The notes: a model not told the origin generated them from the letters alone. Shown: positions 1-12,201, numbered from the stretch's first letter. The stretch: 64,000 bases of DNA from Campanula takesimana (GCA_026119855.1 JAOWBW010000365.1:558001-622000); one strand, 5' to 3'. Numbers and translations are program-made.

Positions 1-261
1 TTTCATTATTCCATCTTTTTGGGTCAAAAATAGTTGTTAGTTTTATATTTCACCAACTTTAAAAAAAAAAATTACAAATAATAAATAAAGTAGCAAATTT
101 ATCCTTATTAGTTATCTCCTTTGAAAAATATTCAGTGTAAGAGTAAAAGTAAAATTAAAATACTTTTAACTCATAAAATACAATTACATTGGATTAATTA
201 AAATTTTGGCCTAAAAATAATATTCATTTTGAATCTGAGGGACATGATGTGGGACAAGGGG
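1..261. other. AT-rich sequence, no gene seen
   Basis: No open reading frame of note, no RNA gene and no clear repeat boundary is visible before the first delimited transposon. Confidence 0.5.
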
Positions 262-264
262 TAA

Positions 265-1398
265 GGCCAAGTCCAATGATACGCCAAAACTTCATCTTTG
301 GCGCCAACTTCACACCAAAACCTGTCCAAGGGATGCGCTAAAGTCTACTTCAAAATGGCGCAGACTTGTATCTGCTTCAAATATGGAGTAGACTTTACAG
401 TTGCGCTATAGTTTATTTTCTTTTTTCTTTTTGAAATATACTCTTTCCGCCTCAAAATAAATAAATTTATCATACACTCCTTTCGTCTTAAAATAAATAT
501 ATTGTACTGTATACTTTATTCCTTATGTCTCAAAATAAATACTACCTTTGTCCCAGCTCAATGTGCACAGTTTGACTTTTTAGTCAACTCAGTTGAACTT
601 TGACCGTAATTTTATAAAAATCTAGATATCTCTATGCACTTCTAATAAATGTTTTTAATACCATTCCTAACAGTGAAACAATAACAATTTTTAAAATTGC
701 CTAAGAATTTATAAATTTCTAGAAAATTATGGTCAAAGTTCAATTGAGTTGACCGAATGAACAGTAATTGTACACATTGAGCTGAGACAGATGTACATGT
801 AGTATATTTTATTTTATAATTCTTTTGTCTTGAAATAAATAATTTTTACTATATACTTCCTCCACCGAAAAAACTTCTCTACTTGTACATTGCTACTTCA
901 TTGATAAAATGCACTAACTAATTATAACTTTTTCCTTTTTTTAAAAAAAACTTTTCATTATATCTTTTTCCTTTAAAAAATAACATTTAGTTAAAGATGC
1001 GAATTTATTTTGAAACAGACCAAAAATGAAATTACAAAACTTATTATGAAAATTATTATTTTATTTCAATTTCATTTTGAAGTAGTATTGTATTTCTTTT
1101 TCTATTTAATTTTATTTCAAGTGTTTTCATTTTAAAAAAATAATTAAATAATTTTATTTTTTTGTTTAAATATAATTCCATAATTTCATGCCTTATTAAT
1201 TAATTTTATGGAATGTAATAATAATATAATAATTAATAGAAAATTATAAAATATGATAATAAAAGATATTCTAATAATATGCTTTTTGGTGCAAAATTTG
1301 AAGTATGATGGTTGGAGATGATAGTAGATATTTGGTGCAAAATTTGCACCATTTTAAAGAGATAGTGCAATTCTTGCACTAAATCATTGGAGATGGTC
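265..1398. mobile_element. PIF/Harbinger-like non-autonomous element
   Basis: The ends form short imperfect inverted repeats (GGCCAAGTCCAATGAT at the left; GACCATCTCCAATGAT when the right end is reverse-complemented). They are flanked by TAA at 262-264 and 1399-1401, the three-base target duplication expected of PIF/Harbinger or Tourist elements. The 1.13-kb interior is AT-rich and has no coding capacity. A Stowaway-like MITE is nested at 542-802. The family assignment rests only on the termini and TSD size. Confidence 0.45.
542..802. mobile_element. Stowaway-like MITE (nested)
   Basis: The left end (CTACCTTTGTCCCAGCTCAA) and the inverted right end share the core GTCNCAGCTCAATGTG and the segment GTCAACTCANTTGAACTTTG. 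TA dinucleotides flank the element at 540-541 and 803-804, as expected of Tc1/mariner MITEs. It is non-coding and lies inside the PIF/Harbinger-like element. Confidence 0.5.
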
Positions 1399-1403
1399 TA
1401 AGG

Positions 1404-1598
1404 TTATTCAATCTAGCTATATATTAAATTATTTATATTTTTCAAATTGATGTGGGATAAATGAGACCTTAACACGCCTGATACCATATTAGAATTGAGT
1501 CATCATCCCATTAAAACGCCTTATTATGGGGTGATGTTGTTCAATCTATATATTAGATCATTTGTATTTTCTAAGTTGATGTGGGACAAATCAGTCCG
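1404..1598. repeat. Imperfect direct repeat pair
   Basis: About 60 bp beginning TTCAATCTA and ending TTGATGTGGGA occurs at about 1404-1460 and again at about 1530-1598. No ORF is associated. It may be the edge of an older element; no TSD could be found. Confidence 0.4.
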
Positions 1599-1599
1599 C

Positions 1600-2563
1600 A
1601 AAAACTTATACGTTCTCCGTCTCAAAAATATTTAAATTTTGTTTTGATCAAGAGCAAATTTGAATAATCATTTTAATTGAGAGTAAGTTTGAATAGTGAT
1701 GTGTACACAGTTTGCATAAACCAAAGAATTTTGTGAATATAGAAACTCATATCTCGTATTGCCTAGAGAGTATTTAAATTCATCCACTTGAAGGTGATGA
1801 TAACAATCAATTGTTATTCTCCTACCATGCAACCTAATGGTTTATTGGGTCAACCATTAGTGGACAATTGGACATGTCTTGGACTAGCTCAACATTGAAA
1901 AACGATTCGCACCAACCTAGCGCGCAAGCCGCATTAAGCCCCTTATGGTGCACTTTACACTTCGTTAGGAGTCGTAAAGTTTCGTTCAGCTGGATAACTC
2001 AGTTCAAAGTAATTTTGTCCAGCTCACCTAGCTGAATAGTTCGGCTTAAGGTCAAACCGGACCGGTTCGGTCTATGGTAAAGTGTACTCCTTTGTATAAA
2101 CCATCCTAACTCCCCTTTCGGTTTTCTTTAAAATTATTTTGACTTCTTCTAGATAATTCCTAATTACGTTACATAAACTATCTTATCAGTAAGTAAAGCT
2201 TGTTACCATGGAGAACTTTGTATAAAAAGTTTGTGATAGAAATATGTCAACTTTTTAATGTGAGCGTGTGTTGCCCATTGTGGTGACCCTACAATTAGAA
2301 TAAATTTGAGCAAAGACTTATGAAGTTATCATTTAATAGCACCTTTTTTTTTTTTTTTTTTGATAGATATGGAGGAACATTTTGGTAGGTTAAATGGAAA
2401 ACGAATCATATGTTTTGTGTTTGAACTTTGAACTTTGAACTTCTTCCTAATTTTCTTTGACTAGAACCTGAGGTTTTGTTACATTCCCAATCATGGCAGG
2501 TAAAAAGAGATTTAGTGATAGGGAAAGATAAAGATCGAAAGGGTACACGGTTCACTACCCCTC
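1600..2563. other. Intergenic sequence without recognisable gene
   Basis: I see no supported ORF, RNA gene or delimited transposon here. A T-run is present near 2345 and a GC-richer stretch at about 1880-2090. Confidence 0.4.
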
Positions 2564-2574
2564 CCCTCTATCTC

Positions 2575-2794
2575 GGACCCGGAACCGCTCCATCGAGTTA
2601 GCTCCACCCCTCCACCCAACGGCTCCGATCAAGGCCACATACACACATTCATCGTCTGTGCGGCTAGGATGATTTCAATTTTTGTGGGTCCCACCGAGCT
2701 CGGCCACATCTCAACCGTTGGGTGTAGCTAACATGACGAGGCTCCAATCGGAACCATTGGGTGGAGCTAACTCCCCGATGGAGCGGTTCGAAAT
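2575..2794. mobile_element. MULE-like MITE with 11-bp TSD
   Basis: The 220-bp element has inverted ends sharing GAACCGCTCCATCG and GTTAGCTCCACCC. It is flanked by identical CCCTCTATCTC at 2564-2574 and 2795-2805. A TSD of 9-11 bp points to a Mutator-type element. No coding capacity. Confidence 0.55.
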
Positions 2795-2990
2795 CCCTCT
2801 ATCTCATATTCAATACTCCATCCATCTCATTTGAAATTGTGAAACTTTATTTATTACTTAAAATTATATAATGAAAATTTAATAATTTTTTTAATCATTG
2901 AGACTTGCTTATCATACTTACATAAACGAACTCACTTATTATTCTATGTTAGACAATTTATCCCTCAACTAAAATAGAACTAAAACATTG

Positions 2991-3224
2991 ATCGATATAT
3001 AAATTTAAGAGGCTACTCCCCTTGTCTCCAGTTGGTTTCAAAGCAGAACCTCCAATATAGTTTAGTACCAGCCCAATTTAGCTCATGCTCACACTTGACC
3101 CTATCTCTCTACTTCTTACCCAACTCTAATTCTTAAATAGTATCTGCAAAGCCAACGATCTATGGTAGTTATGGACCGATATATAGACTTGAGGGGTTAC
3201 TCCCGTTATCACCAATTGATTTTA
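2991..3224. repeat. Tandem duplication interrupted by a MULE
   Basis: A unit of about 155 bp at 2991-3145 is repeated from about 3172. The second copy is broken at 3224 by the MULE-like element and resumes at 6873-6968; both copies carry CTCACACTTGA and ATCTCTCTACTTCT. The duplication therefore predates the transposon. Confidence 0.55.
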
Positions 3225-3249
3225 GGGGAAATGACAATTTAGGGTCCAA

Positions 3250-5944
3250 TGTCGCGACCCCGAACCCCGCGGGCCCGAGATCGCGAGCTGGACGTCGACT
3301 TAAAACCAAGACTCTAAAATATAGAAGTTAAAAATTCCATTTTGAACTAAAAGATGATAACACAAGGTTTTACAAATCCAAGTTTAAATCAACAAGGTAC
3401 ATCTAACATAAGCTCCACAGCTTATACCCAAAAGAATAAAATATACAATTCTTAATGACGACAATGATGGTAAAACTATCCCCAAAAGGTTATACATTTA
3501 AATAATGTAAACCGATCCACAACAACCTGCCCCAAAATCTCAATCCTCTCGACGTCCTCCTCGATCTGCGAATCCTAATCCTTTTCCTCCTGGGGGGGGT
3601 TAAGGAAAAACAAAGATGGAAATAAACGGGGTGAGATAAAATCTCAGTAAGTTACTAATGCAACTACATGACATGCTAGTATGCAATGAATAATAGCAAT
3701 TAACATAAGACAGATAGCAGCGGGATAAGTGACATACGTAATCAATCATATAAATAAACATATAACAACAAATGAGAGGCTCCCTATCGCCAACCGTCCC
3801 ATACCGGTTGGAAATAACGACCAGCTCAACATGCAACACATAAGCTGAAATAAACACTCATAAGTGGATACGTAGCCAAGGTTTCATCCAACTGGAAGAA
3901 CCAAATAAAGGTCGCTGCGCAGCTTCAATAATCAACAATCAACATCTTCATAGCAGCATGAAAGCTCGAAGAGAAAACCCCGGTACCGGAATCAAGGACC
4001 AAAAGAAGTGTCACAAAGGACGGGAGACATGCCACAAAGTCATGCTCCAAGTAAAGCTAAAATGCACACAAGGGAGCTAGCTCTTCTCACATCCAAGGCC
4101 AATCTGGAGGAGGGTAATAAGGGGGCAAAACAATGGTCAACAATCACAATGGACTTGGCTGTGCCATCATAATGTTTCGCATCGCCCAAACACACACAAA
4201 ATACCAGCTGGAATTTCAAGTAAGGCTAAGTAATAAAATACTAGCACAATAAACAACCATTGATTCCAAAGTAGGGAATCATACCAATTAATCACCAAAA
4301 AGATGCAAACGATTTCTCAAGAAGAGTTCAACAACAATAAACACAACGAGTTTCTCATAAAAGAGCACAACAACGACAACGGAGTTTCTCATAAAGAGCA
4401 CAACAACAATGATTATTAGAACCCGATCATTCCATAAAGAGGAACCATACCAGATACATTCCAAAGATGATACTCAACCATCTCATCATACCTGGGATTC
4501 CAAAGTAGGAATCCAGAATGAGTACACCTTAAGATTAATCAAATCGTAAGTACCAAATCGCCAATTCACGCTTTACCTCCGACCCTAACGAACCAATTCT
4601 AAACACCCCAAACGAATCCAAAAGGTTACTCTTATTAGAACATGATCACGACCGGACTAAACCCTACACCTTAGTGTTCCAAAACAACCCTCTAGGTACT
4701 ATAGGACATCGCCTAAAACCTATACTAAGTCTTACACGAAATTCAATTCGGTTGGAACAAACACGAACACATCATAAGATGCCCAAACAACACTTGATCA
4801 AATTACATAGCTCTATTGTTCACAAAGGAACCAATTTTAATTACTAAAGTGTTCCACAACATTAACTTAAGTCAACTAGGGTGGTACTTCGAGCCTAGAT
4901 CGGGCTTGGACCTTAAAACAATTCAATAACAAAGAGGCTCAGAACAGCTGGTATGGGCGGTCGCCCATAGCCAGTCTGGGCGGTCGCCCAAAACCCAACC
5001 CCAAGCCCAAAACCCACTGACTTCCTGGGCGGTCGCCCAACCCAAAAGTGGGCGGTCGCCTAATCACTTTGCTCAGATTCTCTGGATTAACTGATCCCAT
5101 GGGCGGTCGCCCAAACCCATCATGGGCGGTCGCCCACGCACCCAGGTCGCCGGAAAACGGCCAAAACCAACTGGGTTTCTCCCAAATTTTCCACCCAACA
5201 ACATAAATCAAACCCAAATGCTTCTAATAGGTATACTAAGATACCCAAACACCCTATAGACCTAAAACAACTCATAAAACATCATTTAATCTACTCAATC
5301 CAAGGGATGATTCAACACCAAAACTTCACAAAATGGGATAAAATGCAAATCATCTCAAAATCAACCCAAGAAGCAAGAAATGGTAATCATAGTATCAACT
5401 AAGCATGGAATGAACATTTTTAGCAAAATGGGGGAAAAGTAACTTACTTGCAAATTCTCAAGGTTGACGGAATTCAAATCTTTTTGACTCTACGCGATCC
5501 TAGCGACGATCTAAACAATGTTCATGATTTAAGAAATGAACAATAATGAGAGGAAGATGGAGAAAAAGAAGAGAGAAGGAAGAGAAAAGAAACTTACCTT
5601 TTCTAGCTAGAGAGAGAGGAAGAAGGTGCTGGGAATTGAGGTGAAGGATGAGGGAGAAGGTGAGGGAGGAGGGGGAAGTAGGGAGGATTATTTCAAAATA
5701 TTACACTCGGGCCCCTCCCCCATCTACTAGCACGCTTATTTGTACTCCTGACTAACTATTAAGACCCAACACTTCCACACTAGCCCAAATAACTCAATAC
5801 AAAGCTAGGCACAAATATTATAACACATAAATTGCACACATATTTATTTAAATAAATAATAATTTAAATAAATAAATAAGCAAATAATTAAATAAAAATT
5901 ATTTAATTACTAATAAAATAGAGCCTATATTTCGGGTCGTGACA
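3250..5944 (-). mobile_element. Solo LTR, probably Ty3/gypsy (Tekay-like)
   Basis: The 2,695-bp sequence starts TGTCGCGACCC and ends GGGTCGTGACA, with TG...CA termini and a 5-bp TSD TCCAA at 3245-3249 and 5945-5949. Read on the minus strand it begins TGTCACGACCCGAAAT, a start I associate with long LTRs of Del/Tekay gypsy elements. There is no gag or pol reading frame, so it is best read as a solo LTR left by LTR-LTR recombination. It holds a cluster of six GGGCGGTCGCC motifs. Orientation and lineage are inferred. Confidence 0.62.
4954..5137. repeat. Six palindromic GGGCGGTCGCCC motifs
   Basis: Six near-identical copies of TGGGCGGTCGCCCA (one ends in TA rather than CA) lie within 184 bp at about 4954, 4976, 5025, 5049, 5100 and 5123, in an otherwise AT-rich solo LTR. 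A related motif occurs in the copia element further downstream. Confidence 0.8.
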
Positions 5945-6968
5945 TCCAAAGTTTGGGGGGTGTGTGCCATTAGGGGTCTGATGTATCAATTTTGTCAATT
6001 TAGGGTCCAAAGTTGCAAAAGTTGTGCAGGTTAGGGTTTTTTAACGATTCTGTTAACGGAATCCAGTTAAGTCACAAGTATTTTGACATGGACTTAACTG
6101 GAGTTTGCTTTTATTATTTGCATGAGCATATTGTCATTTCAGATGTAGAAAATTAATAAAAAAATTGAAATATTAAATTTTACTTTCTTATATTAAATTA
6201 ACTAATAATTAAGGCCTCATTTACCGAAAATATTTTTTCAAGAAATACAATAAAAATATTTTTTTCATTAGAACCACTATAAAATAAAAAGTATAATTTT
6301 TAAAAGGAAAAAGTGTAAAAAAAACTATATTAAAAAAAAAACCACTTTATTTTTTTAGAAAGAAGAAAGTGGGGATTTGGACAACTCTTTTTTTTTCTTT
6401 TTGTGGTGGTGGTTAGTATTGTTTCATTATTAATATTAGTGTTCCAATTATTTTATTTTATTTATAAAATTATTTTTTATTTTTATTATTAATTTTCCTT
6501 GTTTATAACTTCATCATTTGCGATTTTTTTTTAAAAAACCACTTTAATTTTTTATTTGCGTATTATTTTATTTATTATTATTTTTGAATTAATTAAAATT
6601 ATTCGAAAATTTAATAATAAAAGTGAAAGAAAATTTAGGGTCCATTGTATAAGGGGTGTGTGAAATGACAGCCCAGGCAAACATCCAAAACTAACTCCAG
6701 TTAAGTTTTTCTGTTACTTAACTGGATTTTCTTTGCAACTTAGTCCAAAAACCCTTAATTGACTAACGTTGTTAACTTTGGACCCTAAATTGACAAAACT
6801 GATATATCAGACCCCTATTGGCACACACCCCCTAAACTTTGGACCCTAAATTGTCATTTCCCCTTGATTTTAAGGTGAAACTTCTAATATAGTCTACTAA
6901 TGGTCCAGTTCAGTCCATGCTCACACTTGAATCTATCTCTCTACTTCTCACCCAACTCTAATTCTAAA

Positions 6969-7225
6969 AATCAACCCCACTAATAATATCTACTCATTGT
7001 CCATACTCACAACACCTTAATATTATATAACTCAATTTATTTTTTGTGTAGGCCAATTTTATTTTTTCAATTTGAGCTGTGGCCAAAGGAGTAGTGTTTT
7101 TTTTTTTTTTAATATCAATTTTAAATTAAATGTTTAAATAAGAAAATGGCTCATTGCATTATCATTATGATACAATTCATATTCATTGTTGGCTTCCTAT
7201 TCATTAGCTTAAAATTTTGAATTAA
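6969..7225. other. AT-rich sequence, nothing recognised
   Basis: No ORF, RNA gene or delimited repeat was seen between the duplication copy and the next MITE. Confidence 0.4.
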
Positions 7226-7227
7226 TA

Positions 7228-7477
7228 CTCCTCTGTCTCGAAAAGATAGTCTCATTTTGACTCTTTATGGTCAATAAAAAATGAACTTTGACCAATCATT
7301 GGTGTCGATCTAATCATTTTAGTAAAATACTAAAATTTGTAATTGATAAATCATTTTATCAATAACAATTTCTATAATTTCATTGTGATCATTAAATTTA
7401 CATCAATGTTTAGTCAAAATTTATTTTTATTGACCATAAAAAGTCAAAATAGGATTATCTTTCTGGGACAGAGAGAG
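7228..7477. mobile_element. Stowaway-like MITE
   Basis: Inverted ends (CTCCTCTGTCTCGAAAAGAT; reverse complement of the right end CTCTCTCTGTCCCAGAAAGA) are flanked by TA. Internal inverted segments contain GACTTTTTATGGTCAATAAA-like sequence. It is non-coding and resembles the MITE in intron 2 of the AWPM-19 gene. Confidence 0.55.
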
Positions 7478-7569
7478 TATTAAATTTAATATGGTATCAG
7501 GGCTCTGTGGAAAGGTCATGGTTCGTCCCGCATGTATTTGTTTGTCCAAATGAATTATGAGTTGGTCTC

Positions 7570-7990
7570 CTGTAAAACACGTTTTTCCTAGCGGTTAGGA
7601 AAAACATGTTTTTCAAAACCTTCTAGCTATCACTTTCAAAGGTTCTGGCTATCAATCTCATATCCAGAATATTTTATATTGATATCCAGAAGGCTATATA
7701 CTGATATCCAGGACCCTTCTGGCTATCACTTTCAAAAGTTCTGGCTATCAATCTCATATCCAGAAGGCTTTATATTGATATCCAGAACCCTTCTGGCTAT
7801 CACTTTCAAAGGTTCTGGCTATCAATCTCACATCCAGAAGGTTTTATATTGATATCCAGGACCGTTCAGAAGTTCCGATTATTTACAAAATGCCACCGCG
7901 CGTTTTTTTAAAGAAGTTCCACATATTTACAAAAATGCCACCGCATTTTTTTTTAAAACACGTTTTTCCTAGGAGTTAGAAAAAACGCAT
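7570..7990. repeat. Tandem repeat block bounded by direct repeats
   Basis: Three units starting TTCTNGCTATCACTTTCAAA lie at 7621, 7717 and 7791, each rich in ATATCCAGAA. The block is bounded by two copies of AAACACGTTTTTCCTAG (about 7577 and 7958); each bounding copy can fold on itself (GTTTTTCCTA...TAGGAAAAAC). No coding capacity or TSD is visible. Confidence 0.6.
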
Positions 7991-8082
7991 TTTTCCCAAG
8001 ATTTTGTGATGAATTATACACAATTGCACCCTCATGTATACTTTTCTAGTGTGGTCTGGTGATACGTAAGGGAAAATATTAA

Positions 8083-9256
8083 GAGGTGGTCTCCCATGAG
8101 AACACCCATTTTGTTCTCATGGATGAGAACGGATGAAACGATTGCAATTTTGCGCGAAGCATAGGATCCCAACCCACGCTCTACTCAAAATCCCATGGCT
8201 CATTTTTTTTTTCTAGAAAAAAAAAACCTTTTTTTTTTAGTTTTTATATATATTTTTTGGTAGTTTTTTTCGTTTGTCAAAAGTAATACTTAGTATAACT
8301 AATTGTAACAAATATGTTACTTATAAAGTAACTTTTTTTTTTTTACTTAAATCATAATTGAACTCAATACATAATCATTAATAGAAGCGCCTAGGAGACA
8401 AATCCTAAGGAGAGAAAATCTTCTCTCTAATTTCTAGGGGAGGGGGGATCGAACCCATGACCTCCAAGTTGGAAGCCCTGAGCTCTGGCCACCAGGCCAA
8501 GGCCTGATGGTTCTTATAAAGTAACATTGTTTATAAGTATACGTAACACCAGTTTTACAAAAAAAAAACAACTCATTTTACTCATCTTTCAACTGTAATG
8601 CTAACTATAAATATGTGTAACACTAACAATAACTAAATATAACAGTTTAGTAGATGAAATTGTAACATATTTCTATAGATAATATAATACTTTTACATGT
8701 ATCATGATAAATTGAACTCATTGTAACTTATTATTTTAAACATATGGATATACTATTATACAAGTAAACGTAACTGTTTTACAATGTTATTATACAAGTA
8801 AAATGTAACATTCGCTTATAAAAAATTGTTACTTTTTTATTTTTACAATGTTACTAATACAAGTGTTTTTAGTTCTAAAGTGTAAATGGTTGAATTATTA
8901 CTTTTCTGTACATATGTGTTACAATTATGTATAAACACTGTTACATATATATAAGTAACACGTTCGTTACATTTTATTTATAATAAGTATTACTTTTGAC
9001 AAATGAAGAAAATATTAAAAAAAACACTGTTACTTTTCTGTATATATGTATTACTTTTATGTATACAAACTGTTACATATAAGTAACACGTTTGTTATAT
9101 TTAGTTATAGTAACTATTACCTTTAGCAAACCGAAAAAAATACCAATTTTTTTAACCCGCGGGTCATGGGTCCGGGTCGTGAGTCCTGGTCATGGATCAA
9201 AATTGATCCGTCTCTACAATGAAACGAGTCATGGTGTTCTCATACAAGTTTTTGTC
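8083..9256. mobile_element. MULE-like element, GAGAAC family (copy A)
   Basis: The left end is GAGGTGGTCTCCCATGAGAA; the right end reverse-complements to GACAAAAACTTGTATGAGAA. Nine-base flanks AAATATTAA (8074-8082) and AAATGTTAA (9257-9265) match at eight of nine positions. The non-coding interior is full of short GTAAC/GTTAC motifs in both orientations. A SINE is inserted at 8333-8512. Related copies lie at 25662, 29668 and 61739. Confidence 0.62.
8333..8512 (-). mobile_element. tRNA-derived SINE
   Basis: Read on the minus strand it has a pol III box A-like segment (TGGCCTGGTGGCCAGAGC) and a box B (GGTTCGATCCC), then a short body and a poly(A) tail, seen as T-run on the plus strand from 8333. 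A perfect 13-bp TSD CTTATAAAGTAAC flanks it at 8320-8332 and 8513-8525. At 180 bp it has typical plant SINE size. It is inserted in MULE-like copy A and is therefore younger than it. It is not a functional tRNA gene. Confidence 0.8.
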
Positions 9257-9451
9257 AAATGTTAATGCTTAATATTTATTGTTTAGTCTGCATCAATTAG
9301 CTAAAACTTTTAAATTAAAGATAAACTTGGGAACAAAAAAAAAAAAAAAAACGTTTCAAAATAAAATTTCCACTTTTTTGTCTTTATTACTACGAATGAA
9401 TTTTGAGCTATAATTTTAAATTGATTTAATTATATTAATAATAATTTAAAA

Positions 9452-9719
9452 CAGTGGCGGAGTATATGGGGGGGGGGGGCAGTTGCCCCCCTTGAGCTTT
9501 GGATAGTGTCAAAATTCTCCCATGTAATTTTAGATAATGTGATAGTTTACTACTAAAATTATAAATTTTATCAATTTTGCTCCCCACCTCCCTTTTTCAT
9601 TAGAAAAAAATTGCATTATATAAATTTGTTACCCCGTTTGTGGTAATTTTATAATCCACCATGTAATGTTATACACTTGGAAAATTTTATCCCCCGCAAA
9701 GATTCTAGCTCCGCCACTG
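9452..9719. mobile_element. hAT-type MITE
   Basis: Inverted termini CAGTGGCGGAG...CTCCGCCACTG are perfect, and the element is flanked by an 8-bp TSD ATTTAAAA at 9444-9451 and 9720-9727. Size 268 bp, non-coding, with a G11-12 run near the left end. An 8-bp TSD with CA...TG ends is the hAT signature. Confidence 0.75.
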
Positions 9720-10042
9720 ATTTAAAACTTGCTATTGATATACCATCAACATTACAATTTATACAAGTTTTTGATATTCATTAGGATAAGTAAATCAACT
9801 TAAAATTATCGTTTAAAGTACTTTCGTAGTAATAATAAAAAAAATTGAATTTTTTTTTTTAATAAGACGGATGGAATAAAACATGCATTTAGTAAAAAGA
9901 ATTGTAAATCAGTTACTCCATTTGTCCCTAAATGAGTGTTCATTTTCAGAAATTTTTTGTCCCAAAATGAGTGTCCATTTTGATCATAACTTTGTCCCTA
10001 AATGTTTTGTTTCGGTTTTTTTTTTTCCACCGGTCTCTTTAT

Positions 10043-10587
10043 CAGGCCCGTCTCAATAATTATAGGGACCCTATGCTAAATGTAAAAAATGAGGCCCTTA
10101 GTAATTAAAAAAATTACACAATAAAATGATTAAAATTGATTGCAATAATGTTGAAGTAATAAGCAAATAATTCATTATTATTTAAAAAAACAAAACTTTC
10201 TAATTAAGATTTTGACAATAAAATAAAAGAAAGTCTAAACTTGAAAAGAAGGAGAGGGAAACCCAAAAATGAAAATCCGTGAAAATTTCAAGTAAGAAAA
10301 GAAGCCCAAAAATGAAATAAGAAAAGCCCAAGAAGAAAAAAAAAACAATAAAAGCCCAAAAAGAAAAGAAGAAAAAGAGAGGAAAAAAAAACACACTATG
10401 CCTATGCTGAGAATCAAACTCGAGCACACTCTTACACCTTGTAAACAACTTACCAATAGAGCAACATACAGATTAGTTTATATTTCAGTATCAATTACAT
10501 ATACAGTAAAAATATAAAATTTGGGGCCCCCAATTTTTTTGGGCCCTGTGCAATTGGGCTGGTTGCACAGGCGCAAAACCGGGTCTG
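10043..10587. mobile_element. Non-autonomous hAT element nested in MITE
   Basis: The termini CAGGCCCG and CGGGTCTG are inverted at 7 of 8 positions, and a perfect 8-bp TSD CTCTTTAT lies at 10035-10042 and 10588-10595. The uninterrupted paralogue at 18289-18550 shows the empty-site context. Inside, on the minus strand at about 10390-10470, is a degenerate tRNA-like head (TGCTCTATTGGTAAGTTG and GAGTTTGATTCTC), possibly an old SINE. No transposase is encoded. Confidence 0.75.
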
Positions 10588-10674
10588 CTCTTTATACTTG
10601 CAAAAACTAAATATTTGCAAACAGAATTACATGATTATATATGAATTTTGTCACTAAATTGTACAAAAAATTAT

Positions 10675-12196
10675 TGATGGGACGGATTTTATACCATTAT
10701 TTCCTATGTTTTTATGAGCTTAAAATAATCATTTTATGTATTTTAGATAGTTTTTATGTAATTTTGGGCAATTATGTATTTTTGGGGTTTAATTATAATT
10801 TGGGTGTTATTTTAGTATTTTTTATATTTTTACCCAAATTAGATATTTTATTATTCAAAAGAAACTCAAAAATGGAATTTAAATGTAAATGCCCAAGATT
10901 AATGAAGAGAGATAGATGGATGGAAAAATTTCACTCAGCCCTTGTGCCACAAGTGCTCAATTCTTGTGCCACAAGGGCTGGCCAAAAGAAAGGTGGGAAG
11001 AAGGAACAAGGCCAAGGCACAAGCAAGACCAACTCCAGCGAAATCCATGTAGCGGCCCAAACCAGATCAGTCCAGCAAGCCGGCCCAGATCTGGTGGCCC
11101 AACAAGCAAGGAAGGGGAAGAAGCGCATATAGCAGGCGCGCTTTCGGCAAAGCGGATCGGATAAAACGCATCTACCAGGTGCGCTTTCTACAATGCCTGG
11201 CGCGTGGACGAGGCGAGCTGGCGCGTCAGCGGCGAGTTGCGAGAGTGGGGGCGCGTCATGGCGCGTGGACCGGCTGGGAAGCTTATTTTTGCCTGTTTTT
11301 GCTTTATTTTTATTTTCTTTTTATTCCTTATTAATTTAGGACTTCCCTAGATATAAAAACTAGGTTTTTTTTTTTAGTTTTTTTTTTTTGTATTCTAGAC
11401 TTCCACAATTTTAGATTAGGTTTTATATTTCTTTTTCATGGAGATTTCAAAGTTCCATATGAGGAACTAAAACTCAAACTTTGGGTTTGAATCTTGAACC
11501 ATCTTTATATCAATTTGAGGTAATTTTCTTTTCACAATTTGATTTCTATTCATAATTTTACTTGTTCTTAATTCTAGATCCGTTGCTAGGGTTTATAAAC
11601 CTGATCAATTTATTTATCTTTGTGATTTGATCTTTGCTAGAATTCTCTGTTCTGTGTCAGAATTAGGGTTTTCACCGTAGCAATTTCATGATTTATGCAT
11701 GTGCCATGGTAAATTGTGATTAGGGTAAAATTAGGCAATTATCTATTTTAATAAATAGAAAGTGTTCTTGATCTTAGTTTCTTAAATCTTGAATCAATTA
11801 ATTTTGCGATCTAGACTGTGCCAGTTAGATTAATTCATTAATTAGGGTTTCTAGTGAGTGTGCCACTGCTAGTAACTAATCTGAAAGAAGAAACAGAGAT
11901 TGAAATAAATCTCGGATCAAGTGAATTGAGTTAAAAGTGAATTGATGTACCGATGATAATTGATTAAAAAGGTGGGGACGGAAACAAATCTGAAGTATTC
12001 TTTAATTATTGTTTTTGCTCATATTTAGTTTAATTTATGTTCTTAGGATTTAATAATTATAATTTTCCCCCAATCTGGTCAAGTGACTGTTCGTAAATAA
12101 ATAACCGTTCTTCGTGGATCGACTCTGAACTTGCCCTAGCTATATTTTTAGAACCTAGTCCAGGTTTAATTTGTAGGTGTGTGATTTAGCCTATCA
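10675..12196 (+). repeat. 5' LTR of Athila-like element
   Basis: This 1,522-bp LTR starts TGATGGGACGG and ends GCCTATCA. A TATA box (TATAAAA, 11352-11358) places the transcription start near 11380, so the GC-rich block with GGCGCGT repeats (11121-11275) and a 17-bp near-perfect hairpin (10937-10953 with 10963-10979) lie in U3. An ORF of about 150 codons before the TATA box is largely kept in all three LTR copies of the window; its function is unknown. A solo copy is at 27825-29334. Confidence 0.8.
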
Positions 12197-12201
12197 AATT
12201 T

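Larger units (their letters stand above)
3225..6863. mobile_element. MULE-like foldback element, split by a solo LTR
   Basis: The termini are long inverted repeats beginning GGGGAAATGACAATTTAGGG, matched by the reverse complement of 6800-6863. The flanks carry the same 9-bp sequence TTGATTTTA at 3216-3224 and 6864-6872, the TSD length typical of Mutator-like elements. Without the LTR insertion at 3250-5944 and its TSD the element is about 0.94 kb and non-coding. The TIR sequence interrupted at 3249 continues directly at 5950. Confidence 0.7.

Noticed and set aside
7490..7520. Copia primer binding site (ATGGTATCAGGGCTCTG)
   Set aside because: Similar to the tRNA-Met site but imperfect, and no LTR end or retrotransposon ORF is adjacent.
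8400..8510. tRNA gene candidate on the minus strand
   Set aside because: Box A and box B are present but there is no acceptor stem, and a poly(A) tail and TSD mark it as a SINE.
10641..11132. ORF of about 160 codons in the 5' LTR, repeated at 15410-15868 and 27824-28312
   Set aside because: It lies in LTR U3 before the TATA box, its start is in hydrophobic AT-rich sequence, and the frame breaks in the third copy. No recognisable domain; not called as a gene.
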